The notes beneath the pieces were generated by a model. The model saw only the letters and a program-made list of their open reading frames with translations, was not told where the DNA came from and did not search any database. Below, piece after piece: positions 16,407 to 24,646 of a DNA stretch of 64,000 nt (positions are counted from its first letter, which is position 1; each line of letters opens with the position of its first letter). Source of the DNA: JAAZKV01 sp041659525 (GTDB taxonomy: Archaea; Iainarchaeota; Iainarchaeia; Iainarchaeales; JAAZKV01); contig JBAZYC010000001.1 of NCBI GenBank assembly GCA_041659525.1, forward strand, positions 682,001-746,000. Reading direction: 5' to 3'. Both the position numbers and the translations under genes were made by a program.

Positions 16407-17585
16407 TCAACGTCTCATTAATGTCTCGTATACTTCAACTCTTTTTTTCAAGTATTTATTGAAGTTGTTATTTTTTTCAATCCATTTTCTGCCATTTAAT
16501 CCTATTTTTTTTAATTCTTTTTTATTTGAAATTATATAATCTAATTTTTCTTCGTATTGTTTTGGTTCGGAAGGGTTAATTGAAATTATTCCGTCTTTGA
16601 ATTCAGTTAGTTCATGGTAAAGGTTTATTTCATTACTAACAAGGACTGGTTTTCCTGTGCTTAGGGCTTCTCTTGGTAAAATTGGCCCATGGATATTTAC
16701 TCCAAAGTCGTGTTCTACAGATAGTAAGCAATCTGAAGATTTCATTATTGCCGGAACCCTCCAAGGAGTAACAAAGTTGTGAAAAAATACTCTTTCACTA
16801 ATACCAAGTTTTGTTAGGTGTTGTTTTAGTTCACTCTCATCTATCCCTGTTCCAATAAGTATTAAGGAATAATCATTTTTAATTTTAGAAAGAGCATTTG
16901 TTAATTCAAAAAGCCCTTTTTTTGAATCTATTTTACCAAAATGTGTTAATATTGTTCCCGTTGGGTTTTTTCCAATTAATTTTTTTAAATTATCTTTTTT
17001 CACTTTTGGACTGAACTCGTTTTCATCAACAGCTTTTTTTATTTCAAATACTTTATTTTTATTTACTCCTAACTTGGTAAACAAACTTGCTCCCCTTGGA
17101 AAAGTAACTATCGCGTTTGCTGAAAGAATAGTCCTCTTTAAAGCACTAATATAGTGCGGTGAGTTTAGAATTCTTGTCATGTCACTTCCTGCATGAGTTA
17201 AGACTAAGGGTTTATCAAATTGTTTTGAAAGGTAATGCGCAACAAATCCATATGGTAATAAGTAGGATCCTTCAATTACATCAATATCTTCGTTTTCTAA
17301 TATTTCTATTCCTTTAGAAATAAGTTTTATAGTAATTGGATTAAAGCTAGGGATAAATCCTGGCATTTCAAAGGGATTTGTAGAGTAAAGGTTAACATTT
17401 TTTGGTTTTAATTTGTCCAAATCTTCAACTGTTAATTGTTCTCTATAAGGGTCTTCGACCTCATAAGAATTTGTAAGAACAAATATTTTGTGTCCTCTTT
17501 TTCCCAGTCCTTTACAATACCAATAGGCGTTTGAGCTTTCGCCTCCTTCAATCGGGGGATATTTTGATATTTTTAATATATTCAA
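16407..17585 (-). CDS. GT4 glycosyltransferase linked to radical SAM maturase
   Basis: The TTG at 17585 is chosen as start: it gives the GT4-like N-terminus (M)NILKISKYPPIEGGESSNAY and has GGAGATGA upstream, inside the end of the radical SAM gene. The 392-residue GT-B protein has an N-terminal half with HAGSDMTRILNSPH and a donor half with THFGKIDSKKGLFELTNALS, then a late motif LPREALSTGKPVLVSNEINL in place of the usual E-x7-E. Four bases separate it from the upstream stop, so it is co-transcribed with the maturase and, by inference, the precursor peptide. Sugar attachment to the modified peptide is possible; a general surface-glycan role is the alternative. Confidence 0.75.
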   Translation of the reverse strand: MNILKISKYPPIEGGESSNAYWYCKGLGKRGHKIFVLTNSYEVEDPYREQLTVEDLDKLKPKNVNLYSTNPFEMPGFIPSFNPITIKLISKGIEILENEDIDVIEGSYLLPYGFVAHYLSKQFDKPLVLTHAGSDMTRILNSPHYISALKRTILSANAIVTFPRGASLFTKLGVNKNKVFEIKKAVDENEFSPKVKKDNLKKLIGKNPTGTILTHFGKIDSKKGLFELTNALSKIKNDYSLILIGTGIDESELKQHLTKLGISERVFFHNFVTPWRVPAIMKSSDCLLSVEHDFGVNIHGPILPREALSTGKPVLVSNEINLYHELTEFKDGIISINPSEPKQYEEKLDYIISNKKELKKIGLNGRKWIEKNNNFNKYLKKRVEVYETLMRR

Positions 17586-17589
17586 ATCA

Positions 17590-18624
17590 TCATCTCCAAC
17601 ATTGTGGATCTGGGGAATAGTAAGATCCAGAAACGGCATATGCTACTGCGGGGCAGCCTCGACAATAGTTGAGGAGTTCGCATTTATTACATTTTTCCAT
17701 TTTTTCAATCTCTCTCATTTTGTTTAATTCCTTTGATTTAAGGAATATATCTTTTAGGCTTTGATTGGGTACTTTTCCAATAACTAGAGGCATTCTTCTG
17801 CAAGCCATTACTTGTCCGTCTGAAAGAATGGATAAGTGTCGTATTCCTATTGAGCATCCTCCTGAAATAGTTTTTACTTTCTTTTTTGGATAAAACAAAC
17901 CCAGGTCATGGTATAACAATGTCCATAAGTGGTCTTTTCTGCCAAATTTTGTTTTTGTTTTGCCATTAAGTTTTCGGTATTCTTCTAAAACTTCAAGCAA
18001 AAATTCTTTATATTCCTGCGGCTTAAAAAGTTGGGATTTAAGTTGTTTTCCTTTTCCCGTTGGTACTAGTCTAGCAAAATCAAAAACATCTACTTTGTCT
18101 TTTATGAAATGAATTAGAGGGATTAGATCTTTTGAATTTGTTTTGCTTAAAGTAAACATGCAAACTGTTTTTATTCTATTTTTTTTTAGAATACCAAATG
18201 CTCGTAAGCTGTCTTTAAAGCTTCCTTTTTTTCTAAAAAAATCATGTGTTTCTTCAAGACCGTCCAAACTTATTTGATAACTTTTTACCCCAAGTTCTTT
18301 CATTTTTTTTGCAAGTTCGTTTGTTACAAGATAAGGGTTTCCGAGTATAGATACAGTTACTTTTCTTTTTTTGCATTCTTCAAGTAAATCAAAAAAATCT
18401 TTTCTTAATAATGGGTCGCCCCCAGAAAAACTTATGTGGGGAGTTGCTCCTAAGTAGTCACTCGTTTTAACAAAGTCATCAAGAACTTTTATACATTCAG
18501 TATAGCTTAATTGGTTTTCTACTTCTGATTTATAGGTTGATGAATCATACATATAACAATGCTTACATTTTTGTTCGCATGAAGCGGTTATATGCCATTG
18601 TATAATAAAATTAGGTATTTCGAT
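17590..18624 (-). CDS. radical SAM/SPASM peptide maturase with non-standard start
   Basis: The cluster motif CEQKCKHC (CxxxCxxC) in QWHITASCEQKCKHCYMYDS lies upstream of the first in-frame ATG (18552), so translation must begin earlier. The frame is open to a TAA at 18637-18639, but no ATG, GTG or TTG occurs between. Coordinates here run from the ATC before GAAATACCT. An ATG at 18655 in another frame encodes MTKQILTK and would join after a +1 shift at AAATAG. The body has FSGGDPLLRKDF and YQISLDGLEETHDF. The SPASM end has GGCSIGIRHLSILSDGQVMA, CRRMP, KCNKCELLNYCRGCPA and DPQCW. This matches peptide-modifying SPASM enzymes. It lies 45 bases after a Cys/Gly-rich small ORF and just before a GT4 gene. 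Confidence 0.8.
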   Translation of the reverse strand: MEIPNFIIQWHITASCEQKCKHCYMYDSSTYKSEVENQLSYTECIKVLDDFVKTSDYLGATPHISFSGGDPLLRKDFFDLLEECKKRKVTVSILGNPYLVTNELAKKMKELGVKSYQISLDGLEETHDFFRKKGSFKDSLRAFGILKKNRIKTVCMFTLSKTNSKDLIPLIHFIKDKVDVFDFARLVPTGKGKQLKSQLFKPQEYKEFLLEVLEEYRKLNGKTKTKFGRKDHLWTLLYHDLGLFYPKKKVKTISGGCSIGIRHLSILSDGQVMACRRMPLVIGKVPNQSLKDIFLKSKELNKMREIEKMEKCNKCELLNYCRGCPAVAYAVSGSYYSPDPQCWR

Positions 18625-18668
18625 ACACCTATTTAGTTAAGATTTGTTTAGTCATTTTTTGACTTATA

Positions 18669-18794
18669 CTAATCTCCAGTACCGCCGCCACCGCAGCCTC
18701 CGCAACCACCGCATTCAGTTTGTGCAGATTTTAGTGATTTATCAGTTTTATTCCAATAGTCGTATTTTTCTAAAATGCTTTTTGGTGAACTCAT
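18669..18794 (-). CDS. putative RiPP precursor peptide with CGGCGGC tail
   Basis: A 41-residue ORF starts at ATG 18794 behind a strong GAGGGG ribosome binding site and stops at 18669. The leader-like part (MSSPKSILEKYDYWNKTDKS, then LKSAQTE) is charged. The C-terminus is ECGGCGGCGGGGTGD with three evenly spaced Cys. Such short peptides with a Cys/Gly core next to a radical SAM/SPASM gene are typical substrates for thioether (sactipeptide or ranthipeptide) or epimerising maturases. Operon order is precursor, radical SAM/SPASM, glycosyltransferase, all on the minus strand. The ORF, its binding site and its neighbours are seen directly; modification and function are inference. No protease or exporter gene is adjacent. 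Confidence 0.7.
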   Translation of the reverse strand: MSSPKSILEKYDYWNKTDKSLKSAQTECGGCGGCGGGGTGD

Positions 18795-18799
18795 GAAAA

Positions 18800-18853
18800 C
18801 CCCTCTAATAAAATAACGGCAAATCCAATTAATAATACCTTCGGTTATTTAAA
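18800..18853 (-). promoter_or_regulatory. promoter and ribosome binding site of the RiPP cassette
   Basis: On the minus strand a TATA-like TTTAAATA (18846-18853) is followed about 25 bases later by the expected start site. The ribosome binding site GAGGGG (18800-18805) sits five bases before the ATG. The rest of the divergent gap up to metG (18977) contains an inverted repeat around ACTCAA...TTGAGT near 18867-18884, which could bind a regulator. Confidence 0.45.
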
Positions 18854-18976
18854 AATGAAAAGATCTACTCAAGAGCTTTTGAGTGAGCATGATAATGAGT
18901 AATTAGTCCGAATTAAACTAAATCTTTTCTTTGAATCTAATCCTCTTTTTTAAGCTTTTTCTCACATTCTATTGTT

Positions 18977-20638
18977 ATGGTTTCTAGTCGTAAAAGGGTT
19001 CTTGTTACTAGTGCGTTGCCTTATGTGAATAATATTCCTCATTTGGGGAATTTGGTTGGTTCTGTTCTTGGGGCTGATGCTTTTTCTAGGTTTAAACGTT
19101 TAGAAGGTAATGAGGTTTTGTTTGTTCTTGGTACTGATGAGCATGGTACTACTGCTGAAGCTAAGGCGATTGAAGAGGGTTTGACTCCTAGACAGTTAGT
19201 AGATAAGTATTTTTTGATTCACAAGAGTGTTTATGAGTGGTTTAACGCGAGTGCGAATTGCTTAGGTAGATCTTCTTCAAAAGAGAATGCAGAAATTACT
19301 AAACACATTTTTTTAGCACTTTACAAGAATGGATATTTGAAAGAAAAAATTATTACTCAGCTTTATTCAGAAAAATCGAAAAAGTTTTTGAGTGATAGGT
19401 TTGTTGAAGGAGAGTGTCCTTTGTGTCACGCAAAGGGAGCAAGAGGGGATCAGTGTGATTCTTGCGGGAATTTACTTGACCCAATGGACTTGATTAATCC
19501 CATTAGTAAGATTGATGGATCTAAACCTGTTCCTAAAGAAACTAAGCACTTGTTTATTGATTTACCAAAACTAGAACCTGAATTAAAAAAGTGGATTGAT
19601 TCTAAGAGAACTACTTGGACTCCGCTTGCACTAAATATTACTGATCAGTGGTTAAAACAAGGATTGAGAGAGAGATGTATTACTCGTGACCTTGAGTGGG
19701 GAATTCCTGTTCCGCTTGATGGTTGGGAAGGAAAAGTTATTTACAGTTGGTTTGATGCTCCAATAGCTTATATTGGAATTACAATGGAGTGTAAAGAAAA
19801 GAGTTGGGAGAGTTGGTGGAGAGCGGATGATATTACTTTGTATCAATTCATGGGTAAAGATAATGTTCCTTTCCATTCTATTTTGTTTCCAAGTTTTTTA
19901 ATTGGAACAAAAGAAAAGTGGCACTTAGTAGATTACTTGGATTCAACTGCTTATCTAAATTATGAGGACAAAAAATTCTCAAAGAGTAAAGGGACTGGCG
20001 TGTTTGGAGATGACGCAGTTAATTCAGGAATTGCTAGCGATATTTGGAGATATTATTTATTTAGAATTCGTCCGCAAGCAACTGACTCTGTTTTTGAGTG
20101 GAGTGATTTCTTTGGAAAAGTAAATACTGAGCTTGTTGGTAACTTTGGTAATTTTGTTAACAGAGTAATTTCTTTGAACGAAAAATTGTTTGATTCAGTT
20201 AAACAAGAATCTAGTTCAACTAAATTAATTGACCAAGTAAAACCATTAGTTGAAGAGTACAAAGAGTTAATGAATAAGCTTCACTTAAGAGAGGCTTTAA
20301 TGAAAGCTAATGAAATTAGTTCAGTTGGAAACAAATACTTGCAAACAGAAGAACCTTGGATTAAAGCTAAGACTGATAAAATTGCTGCAGCTAGTGTAAT
20401 TTCTGAGTGCATTGATTTAGCAAAAGTTTTAGCAGTTCTATATTATCCTTTTACTCCTAATGCTTCTGAAAAAATATTTGTAATGCTTGGAGAAAACAAA
20501 ACTATTCTTGATGTTGGATTTGAGAATTGCTTTAACCAAATTCCTACTGGAACAAAGATTTCAAAAGGAGAGATTTTGTTTAAGAAACTTGAAGAAAAAG
20601 AAATTGCTGAGCTAAAAAAGAAGTTTTCAAAAGAATAA
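18977..20638 (+). CDS. metG: methionyl-tRNA synthetase
   Basis: This class I synthetase charges tRNA-Met. The HIGH-type motif is ALPYVNNIPHLGNLVGS (HLGN), followed by VLFVLGTDEHGTTAEAKA. The zinc knuckle CPLCHAKGARGDQCDSCG is in the connective domain, IYSWFDAPIAYIG follows, and the KMSKS loop is KFSKSKG near residue 335. The C-terminal third is the helical anticodon-binding domain. At 553 residues it ends after that domain and lacks the extra C-terminal EMAP/Trbp-like tRNA-binding domain found in many MetRS. Its codon usage and GC content are slightly richer than the glycan operon. It is divergent from the RiPP cassette. Confidence 0.95.
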   Translation: MVSSRKRVLVTSALPYVNNIPHLGNLVGSVLGADAFSRFKRLEGNEVLFVLGTDEHGTTAEAKAIEEGLTPRQLVDKYFLIHKSVYEWFNASANCLGRSSSKENAEITKHIFLALYKNGYLKEKIITQLYSEKSKKFLSDRFVEGECPLCHAKGARGDQCDSCGNLLDPMDLINPISKIDGSKPVPKETKHLFIDLPKLEPELKKWIDSKRTTWTPLALNITDQWLKQGLRERCITRDLEWGIPVPLDGWEGKVIYSWFDAPIAYIGITMECKEKSWESWWRADDITLYQFMGKDNVPFHSILFPSFLIGTKEKWHLVDYLDSTAYLNYEDKKFSKSKGTGVFGDDAVNSGIASDIWRYYLFRIRPQATDSVFEWSDFFGKVNTELVGNFGNFVNRVISLNEKLFDSVKQESSSTKLIDQVKPLVEEYKELMNKLHLREALMKANEISSVGNKYLQTEEPWIKAKTDKIAAASVISECIDLAKVLAVLYYPFTPNASEKIFVMLGENKTILDVGFENCFNQIPTGTKISKGEILFKKLEEKEIAELKKKFSKE

Positions 20639-20733
20639 TTCACTAATTTTTGCTTCATTTGTTGGTTTCACTTACCCCTATATATGGTTTCAGTACTAAT
20701 TAGTATAGAGTTTAAGTAATTGTTTTAAGTAAA

Positions 20734-20829
20734 ATGATTATAGTGGCGCCCAAAGCATTTAACTTAATTTTTAAACGTTTTGTAATGGAATGTTTTCAAG
20801 AGGAAAGTAGAAAAAAAGAAATCGGTTAA
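20734..20829 (+). CDS. possible small ORF, 31 residues
   Basis: ATG at 20734 opens a 31-codon frame (MIIVAPKAFNLIFKRFVMEC then FQEESRKKEIG) ending eight bases before the ATG of the membrane protein at 20838. It is amphipathic and basic. It could be a leader peptide coupled to the downstream gene, or chance. The rest of the gap 20639-20837 shows only AT-rich sequence. Confidence 0.25.
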   Translation: MIIVAPKAFNLIFKRFVMECFQEESRKKEIG

Positions 20830-20837
20830 GTGGTAAA

Positions 20838-21290
20838 ATGATTTGTATTATAGCATTAGTAGTTTTCGCAATACTTGGCCTTATTTCAGCTAAGTATAGA
20901 GCTTATTTCTTTGAAGCCTTGGATTGTGTTTTCAAAAAAGCTACTCTAAGAAAGTGCACTACTTCTTTTGATAAAAAAATGAAGATGAAGATTACTACTA
21001 GATTATCAAAATTAAATAGTTCTCTTGGAAGAACTGTATTCAAGCACTTTGAAACCATTTCTTGGATTTTTACTATTCTAATGATTGCTTCAATGATTTG
21101 GTCTGCTTACGTTGGATTCATGGGTGTTTACAATTGGGTTGCTTTTGGGAATTGTTATGGGCCTGATAGTACCCAGGCTTGCGTTTTAAATAATTTAACA
21201 GGAAAAGTTCAACCAGCTGGGTATACTATTATAACTGACACTAATTTGAGTTGTGATACGAATTTGCTTTCGGGGCAAAATTTGAAGTGA
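20838..21290 (+). CDS. small membrane protein paired with DsbA-like gene
   Basis: The 150-residue protein has an N-terminal membrane helix (MICIIALVVFAILGLISAKY), a conserved-looking cytoplasmic loop with two Cys (DCVFKKATLRKCTTSF) and a second helix (about residues 77-100, IFTILMIASMIWSAYVGFMG). An external C-terminal tail holds three further Cys (GNCYG, QACVL, LSCDT). The Cys placement and the DsbA-like gene 75 bases downstream suggest a redox partner or substrate for disulfide chemistry outside the membrane. No named family recognised with certainty. Confidence 0.6.
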   Translation: MICIIALVVFAILGLISAKYRAYFFEALDCVFKKATLRKCTTSFDKKMKMKITTRLSKLNSSLGRTVFKHFETISWIFTILMIASMIWSAYVGFMGVYNWVAFGNCYGPDSTQACVLNNLTGKVQPAGYTIITDTNLSCDTNLLSGQNLK

Positions 21291-21365
21291 TTTTTTGCGC
21301 GAGGAAGATTTTTAACCATTATTTGTTTATTTTTTTCAATTGACTAACAATTGGAGGGTTTTGAA

Positions 21366-22406
21366 ATGAGTAATAAACACGTTAAACACAATGCTTCTGT
21401 TCATGAGCACAAAACAGAAAGCGCCCCTAAGGATAAAAAAATTCTTGGGTTCGAAATGAAAACAATAGTGCTTTTAGCTGGGTTAGTTTTAATTTCAGCA
21501 ATATTAGCTACTTGGTTTGGATTTGCAGCAGGAAGCGCAAGTGCAGTTCCAACAACAGTTGCAGTAGATAAAACTGTTTTGATGAGTACTGTTGAGAGTT
21601 ATATTAATAGTAATTTATTAGTAGACCCGGGCGTTTCAGCAAAAATAATTGATGCTAACGAAGTAGGCAACGGTCTTTACGCATTGTCTTTTGAAATATA
21701 CCAAAACAATGCAAAAGTTAGTGCAGGAACATTATACGCAAATAAAGATAAAGTTCTAATAGGTCAGGCATTTGATCTTAATACTCCTTTGCCTAAAGCA
21801 GAAACACCTGCAACACCTACAGAAACTCAAGTTAAATCAGACAAACCAGTTGTTGATTTATATGTAATGAGTTTTTGTCCGTATGGTAACAAAGCTGAAG
21901 ACACAATGAAACCTGTTTTTGATTTGTTAGCAAGTAAAGTAACTTTCAATGTTCACTACATTGTAAATGTTAGTGGAACAAATGTTCAATCTCTTCACGG
22001 AGCACCTGAAGTTGTGCAAAACGAAAGAGAAGCTTGTGTTCTAAAGAACTACGATTTGAACAAGTGGTTCGAATTCGCAACTTATGTAAATACTAATTGC
22101 GGAAGTAATGGTTCTTGCTGGGAAGCTGGAGCTAAGACTTTAGGAATTGACACTGCAAAAATTAGTAATTGTGTTACAACTGAAGGAGTTGCTTTAATGC
22201 AAGCTAATGCTGATGCATCTAACGCAGCTAATGCAAATGGCTCACCTACATTGTTAATCAATGGTGTATCAAGCACAGCTGTTTACCAATACGGTAACTC
22301 AGAAGCCTACAAGCAAGCTATTTGCTCTGCATTTAATACTGCTCCAAGTGAATGTGAAACAGTATTAAGCGGTAGTACTAGCACTGCAGCAGGCGGATCT
22401 TGCTAA
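21366..22406 (+). CDS. membrane-anchored DsbA-like thiol oxidoreductase
   Basis: ATG at 21366 is the start: GGAGG lies eight bases before it, while the TTG at 21351 sits on that site. The 346-residue protein has a hydrophilic His/Lys-rich N-terminus, one membrane helix (TIVLLAGLVLISAILATWFG) and an external domain. In that domain VDLYVMSFCPYGNKAEDTMK carries a CPYG active site (a CxxC variant with the second Cys missing). Further Cys occur at EACVLKNYD, NTNCGSNGSCWEAG and ISNCV, then SPTLLINGV with the thioredoxin-fold cis-Pro. It resembles archaeal DsbA/thioredoxin-4 family proteins. The monothiol motif suggests isomerase or reductase-like action. A clear terminator follows. Confidence 0.75.
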   Translation: MSNKHVKHNASVHEHKTESAPKDKKILGFEMKTIVLLAGLVLISAILATWFGFAAGSASAVPTTVAVDKTVLMSTVESYINSNLLVDPGVSAKIIDANEVGNGLYALSFEIYQNNAKVSAGTLYANKDKVLIGQAFDLNTPLPKAETPATPTETQVKSDKPVVDLYVMSFCPYGNKAEDTMKPVFDLLASKVTFNVHYIVNVSGTNVQSLHGAPEVVQNEREACVLKNYDLNKWFEFATYVNTNCGSNGSCWEAGAKTLGIDTAKISNCVTTEGVALMQANADASNAANANGSPTLLINGVSSTAVYQYGNSEAYKQAICSAFNTAPSECETVLSGSTSTAAGGSC

Positions 22407-22419
22407 ATAACTTTAAACA

Positions 22420-22450
22420 AAAGGGGACAAAAGAGTCCCCTTTTTCTTTT
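22420..22450 (+). terminator. hairpin and T-rich terminator
   Basis: Arms AAAGGGGAC and GTCCCCTTT close a six-base loop and run into TTTTTCTTTTTTTC. This is the strongest intrinsic-type terminator of the window, placed 14 bases after the DsbA-like gene. Confidence 0.7.
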
Positions 22451-22487
22451 TTTCTTTTCTAATATTATTCAGCACTCTTGTGATTAA

Positions 22488-23102
22488 ATGATTGATATTA
22501 TTAGAAACAAATTTTTTCTTTTAATTCTTGCTCTGATTAACTTTGCTGCGGGGATTTATTCATTTTCTTATTACTTGCCCCAGCTCCAAACAAATTCTTT
22601 TTGGAGTTGGATTTTAATTGCTGATTGTCCAATTTTTGCAATTTTGTTTGGAATAAACTTAATTCTCATATTGTTGGACAAGAGGTCTGAATTGCTTTCC
22701 TTCATTTCAATTATTGGTAACATTAAGTACGGTCTTTGGACTATTTTTGTTTTAATTATAAGTGGAGCAGCCCCTGCAAATGAATTGATTATTTTTAGTC
22801 ACTTTCTTTTAATATTAGAAACAATTGTGTTGTTTGATTTGTTTTCTTTCAAAGTAAAGCACGTACTAATTGCTGCGGTTTTGTTTGCAATTAACGATTT
22901 CTTTGATTATGTACTAGGATTACACCCTTTTGTCAAAGAGGGATTTTTAGCGGATGCAGCATTGTTTTCGCTAGCTTCTACAATAATTCTTCCTTTTTTG
23001 GTTTCAATACTATTTTCAATTAGAGAGGAATTACCTCCTAAAAAAGAGTTTCAAAATCCTAAGAAATTGATAAAAAGTACAAAAAAATGGAGTGCTCGTT
23101 AA
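22488..23102 (+). CDS. DUF1405-type membrane protein
   Basis: The 204-residue protein has about six membrane helices and the family-typical stretches FSYYLPQLQ, WSWILIADCPIFAILFGINL and ISIIGNIKYGLWTIFVL (the NxKYGLWT motif). This fits the DUF1405 family (Bacillus YpjA-like), whose function is unknown. The C-terminus is basic and cytoplasmic (KSTKKWSAR). It stands alone behind a terminator. Confidence 0.7.
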   Translation: MIDIIRNKFFLLILALINFAAGIYSFSYYLPQLQTNSFWSWILIADCPIFAILFGINLILILLDKRSELLSFISIIGNIKYGLWTIFVLIISGAAPANELIIFSHFLLILETIVLFDLFSFKVKHVLIAAVLFAINDFFDYVLGLHPFVKEGFLADAALFSLASTIILPFLVSILFSIREELPPKKEFQNPKKLIKSTKKWSAR

Positions 23103-23246
23103 ACTTACTCTAGTGGAGTTTTTGAAAATTGAACTTGACCAAAAGAATATAAAGCAGTTCTTTCTTTATTAATTTGATAATGAACTAAAAAATGAGTAAA
23201 TAGTAGTAGTGCTATTTATTGAATTTTGATAAAAAAAGTGGATTTT

Positions 23247-24530
23247 ATGACTGAAAAGAATTTTTCTATTACAGGGCACGGAGCTTGCCAAGAAGTTGGA
23301 AGAAGTGCATTTGTTTTAGATTTTGGTGAAAAGTTTTTACTAGATTTTGGAATTAAACTTAATTTAGAAGAAATAGAGTACCCTATTGAAGTAACTGAGC
23401 ACGTTAAAGCAGCAATTATTTCCCACGCTCACTTAGATCACTCAGGTCTATTACCTTACTTTTACAAGAACTCTGATTGTTTGAGTTTTATGACTCAATC
23501 TACTCTAGAGTTAGCTGATATTTTGTGGAAAGACTCAATTAAGATTGCTGAATTTGAAGGACTTGCCCCAAAATACACTAAACAAGAAATTGACAGAACT
23601 CATAATTACAATTTTGTTGTTCCTTACAAAAAACAATTAACAGTTACTAATGATACTTCTTTAGAATTCTTTGATGCAGGGCACATTTTAGGTTCTGCTT
23701 TGACAAAAGTTACTCATAAAGAAAAATCTTTTTTATACACTGGGGATTACAAAGTAAACGAAACTCAACTGCACAACGGAGCAGATCTTAATGTTGGTAA
23801 AGTTGATTATTTAATGACTGAAGCGACTTACGGGGATCGTGAGCAAGCTGATAGAAAACTTGAAGAGAAAGCTTTTTGCGAATCTGTTCAAAGTACAGTT
23901 GAACGAGGAGGATGGGCAATTGTTCCTGTTCTTGCAATTGGAAGAAGCCAAGAAATAGTTGATATTCTTTCAAAGTATAATCTTGATGCACCAATTTTCT
24001 TAGATGGAATGGGCAAAGCGGTTTCTGAAGTTTACTTACAACACCAAGATTTAATTAAAGACCCAAAAGGGTTAGCAAGAGCGCTAAACGAAGTTGAATG
24101 GGTTCAAGGAAAACAAGGAAGAGCAGCTGCTCTAAAAAAACCAAGTGTAATAGTTACTACTTCAGGAATGCTTAAAGGCGGACCAGTTGTTGGTTACATT
24201 AACAAAATAATGGGTGATCCTAGAAGCAAGATTCACTTAACTAGTTTCCAAGCAGAAGGAACTCCTGGAAGATTACTTGCTGAAGAAGGTAAATTACCTA
24301 AAGAAAAAACTGGTGAAATAGTTAAAGTTGGTTGCAGATACGAAAAGTTTGATTTCTCAGCTCATCCCTCTCAAGGAGAGATGATTAAAGCAATTAAGAA
24401 GTGGAATCCTAAAGAAATCTTTTTAGTTCACGGGGACAAAGACGTAATGAAGATTTTTGCAAAAAGAATCTTAGACGAAACAGGAATCAAATCAAGAGCA
24501 CTTGAAGCTGGAAAGAAAGTTGAATTCTAA
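23247..24530 (+). CDS. beta-CASP MBL-fold RNA nuclease, aCPSF2-like
   Basis: The start at ATG 23247 (MTEKNFSITGHGACQEVGRS) is preferred to a TTG at 23226. The metallo-beta-lactamase motifs are visible: HAHLDHSG (motif 2), DAGHILGSAL (motif 3) and FLYTGDYKVNETQL (motif 4). The beta-CASP motifs follow: EATYGDRE, IVPVLAIGRSQEI and VTTSGMLKGGP, with HGDK near the end. At 427 residues and without N-terminal KH domains it matches archaeal CPSF2-type endo/exoribonucleases rather than the KH-containing aCPSF1/FttA. It probably acts in RNA 3'-end processing or decay. Confidence 0.85.
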   Translation: MTEKNFSITGHGACQEVGRSAFVLDFGEKFLLDFGIKLNLEEIEYPIEVTEHVKAAIISHAHLDHSGLLPYFYKNSDCLSFMTQSTLELADILWKDSIKIAEFEGLAPKYTKQEIDRTHNYNFVVPYKKQLTVTNDTSLEFFDAGHILGSALTKVTHKEKSFLYTGDYKVNETQLHNGADLNVGKVDYLMTEATYGDREQADRKLEEKAFCESVQSTVERGGWAIVPVLAIGRSQEIVDILSKYNLDAPIFLDGMGKAVSEVYLQHQDLIKDPKGLARALNEVEWVQGKQGRAAALKKPSVIVTTSGMLKGGPVVGYINKIMGDPRSKIHLTSFQAEGTPGRLLAEEGKLPKEKTGEIVKVGCRYEKFDFSAHPSQGEMIKAIKKWNPKEIFLVHGDKDVMKIFAKRILDETGIKSRALEAGKKVEF

Positions 24531-24646
24531 TTCAGTTTTTTTATTTTTTAAAATCTTTTTTGTTTCAAAAAAACCTTTTTTTTACCCACCCACTTCTTTT
24601 AAGTAGTTGTTTCTTTCTAAGTATTTTATACAAAAGTGATTTCGTT

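Noticed and set aside
17590..18552. Maturase start at the ATG 18552
   Set aside because: It would delete the CxxxCxxC radical SAM motif encoded just upstream in the same frame, so the enzyme would be inactive.
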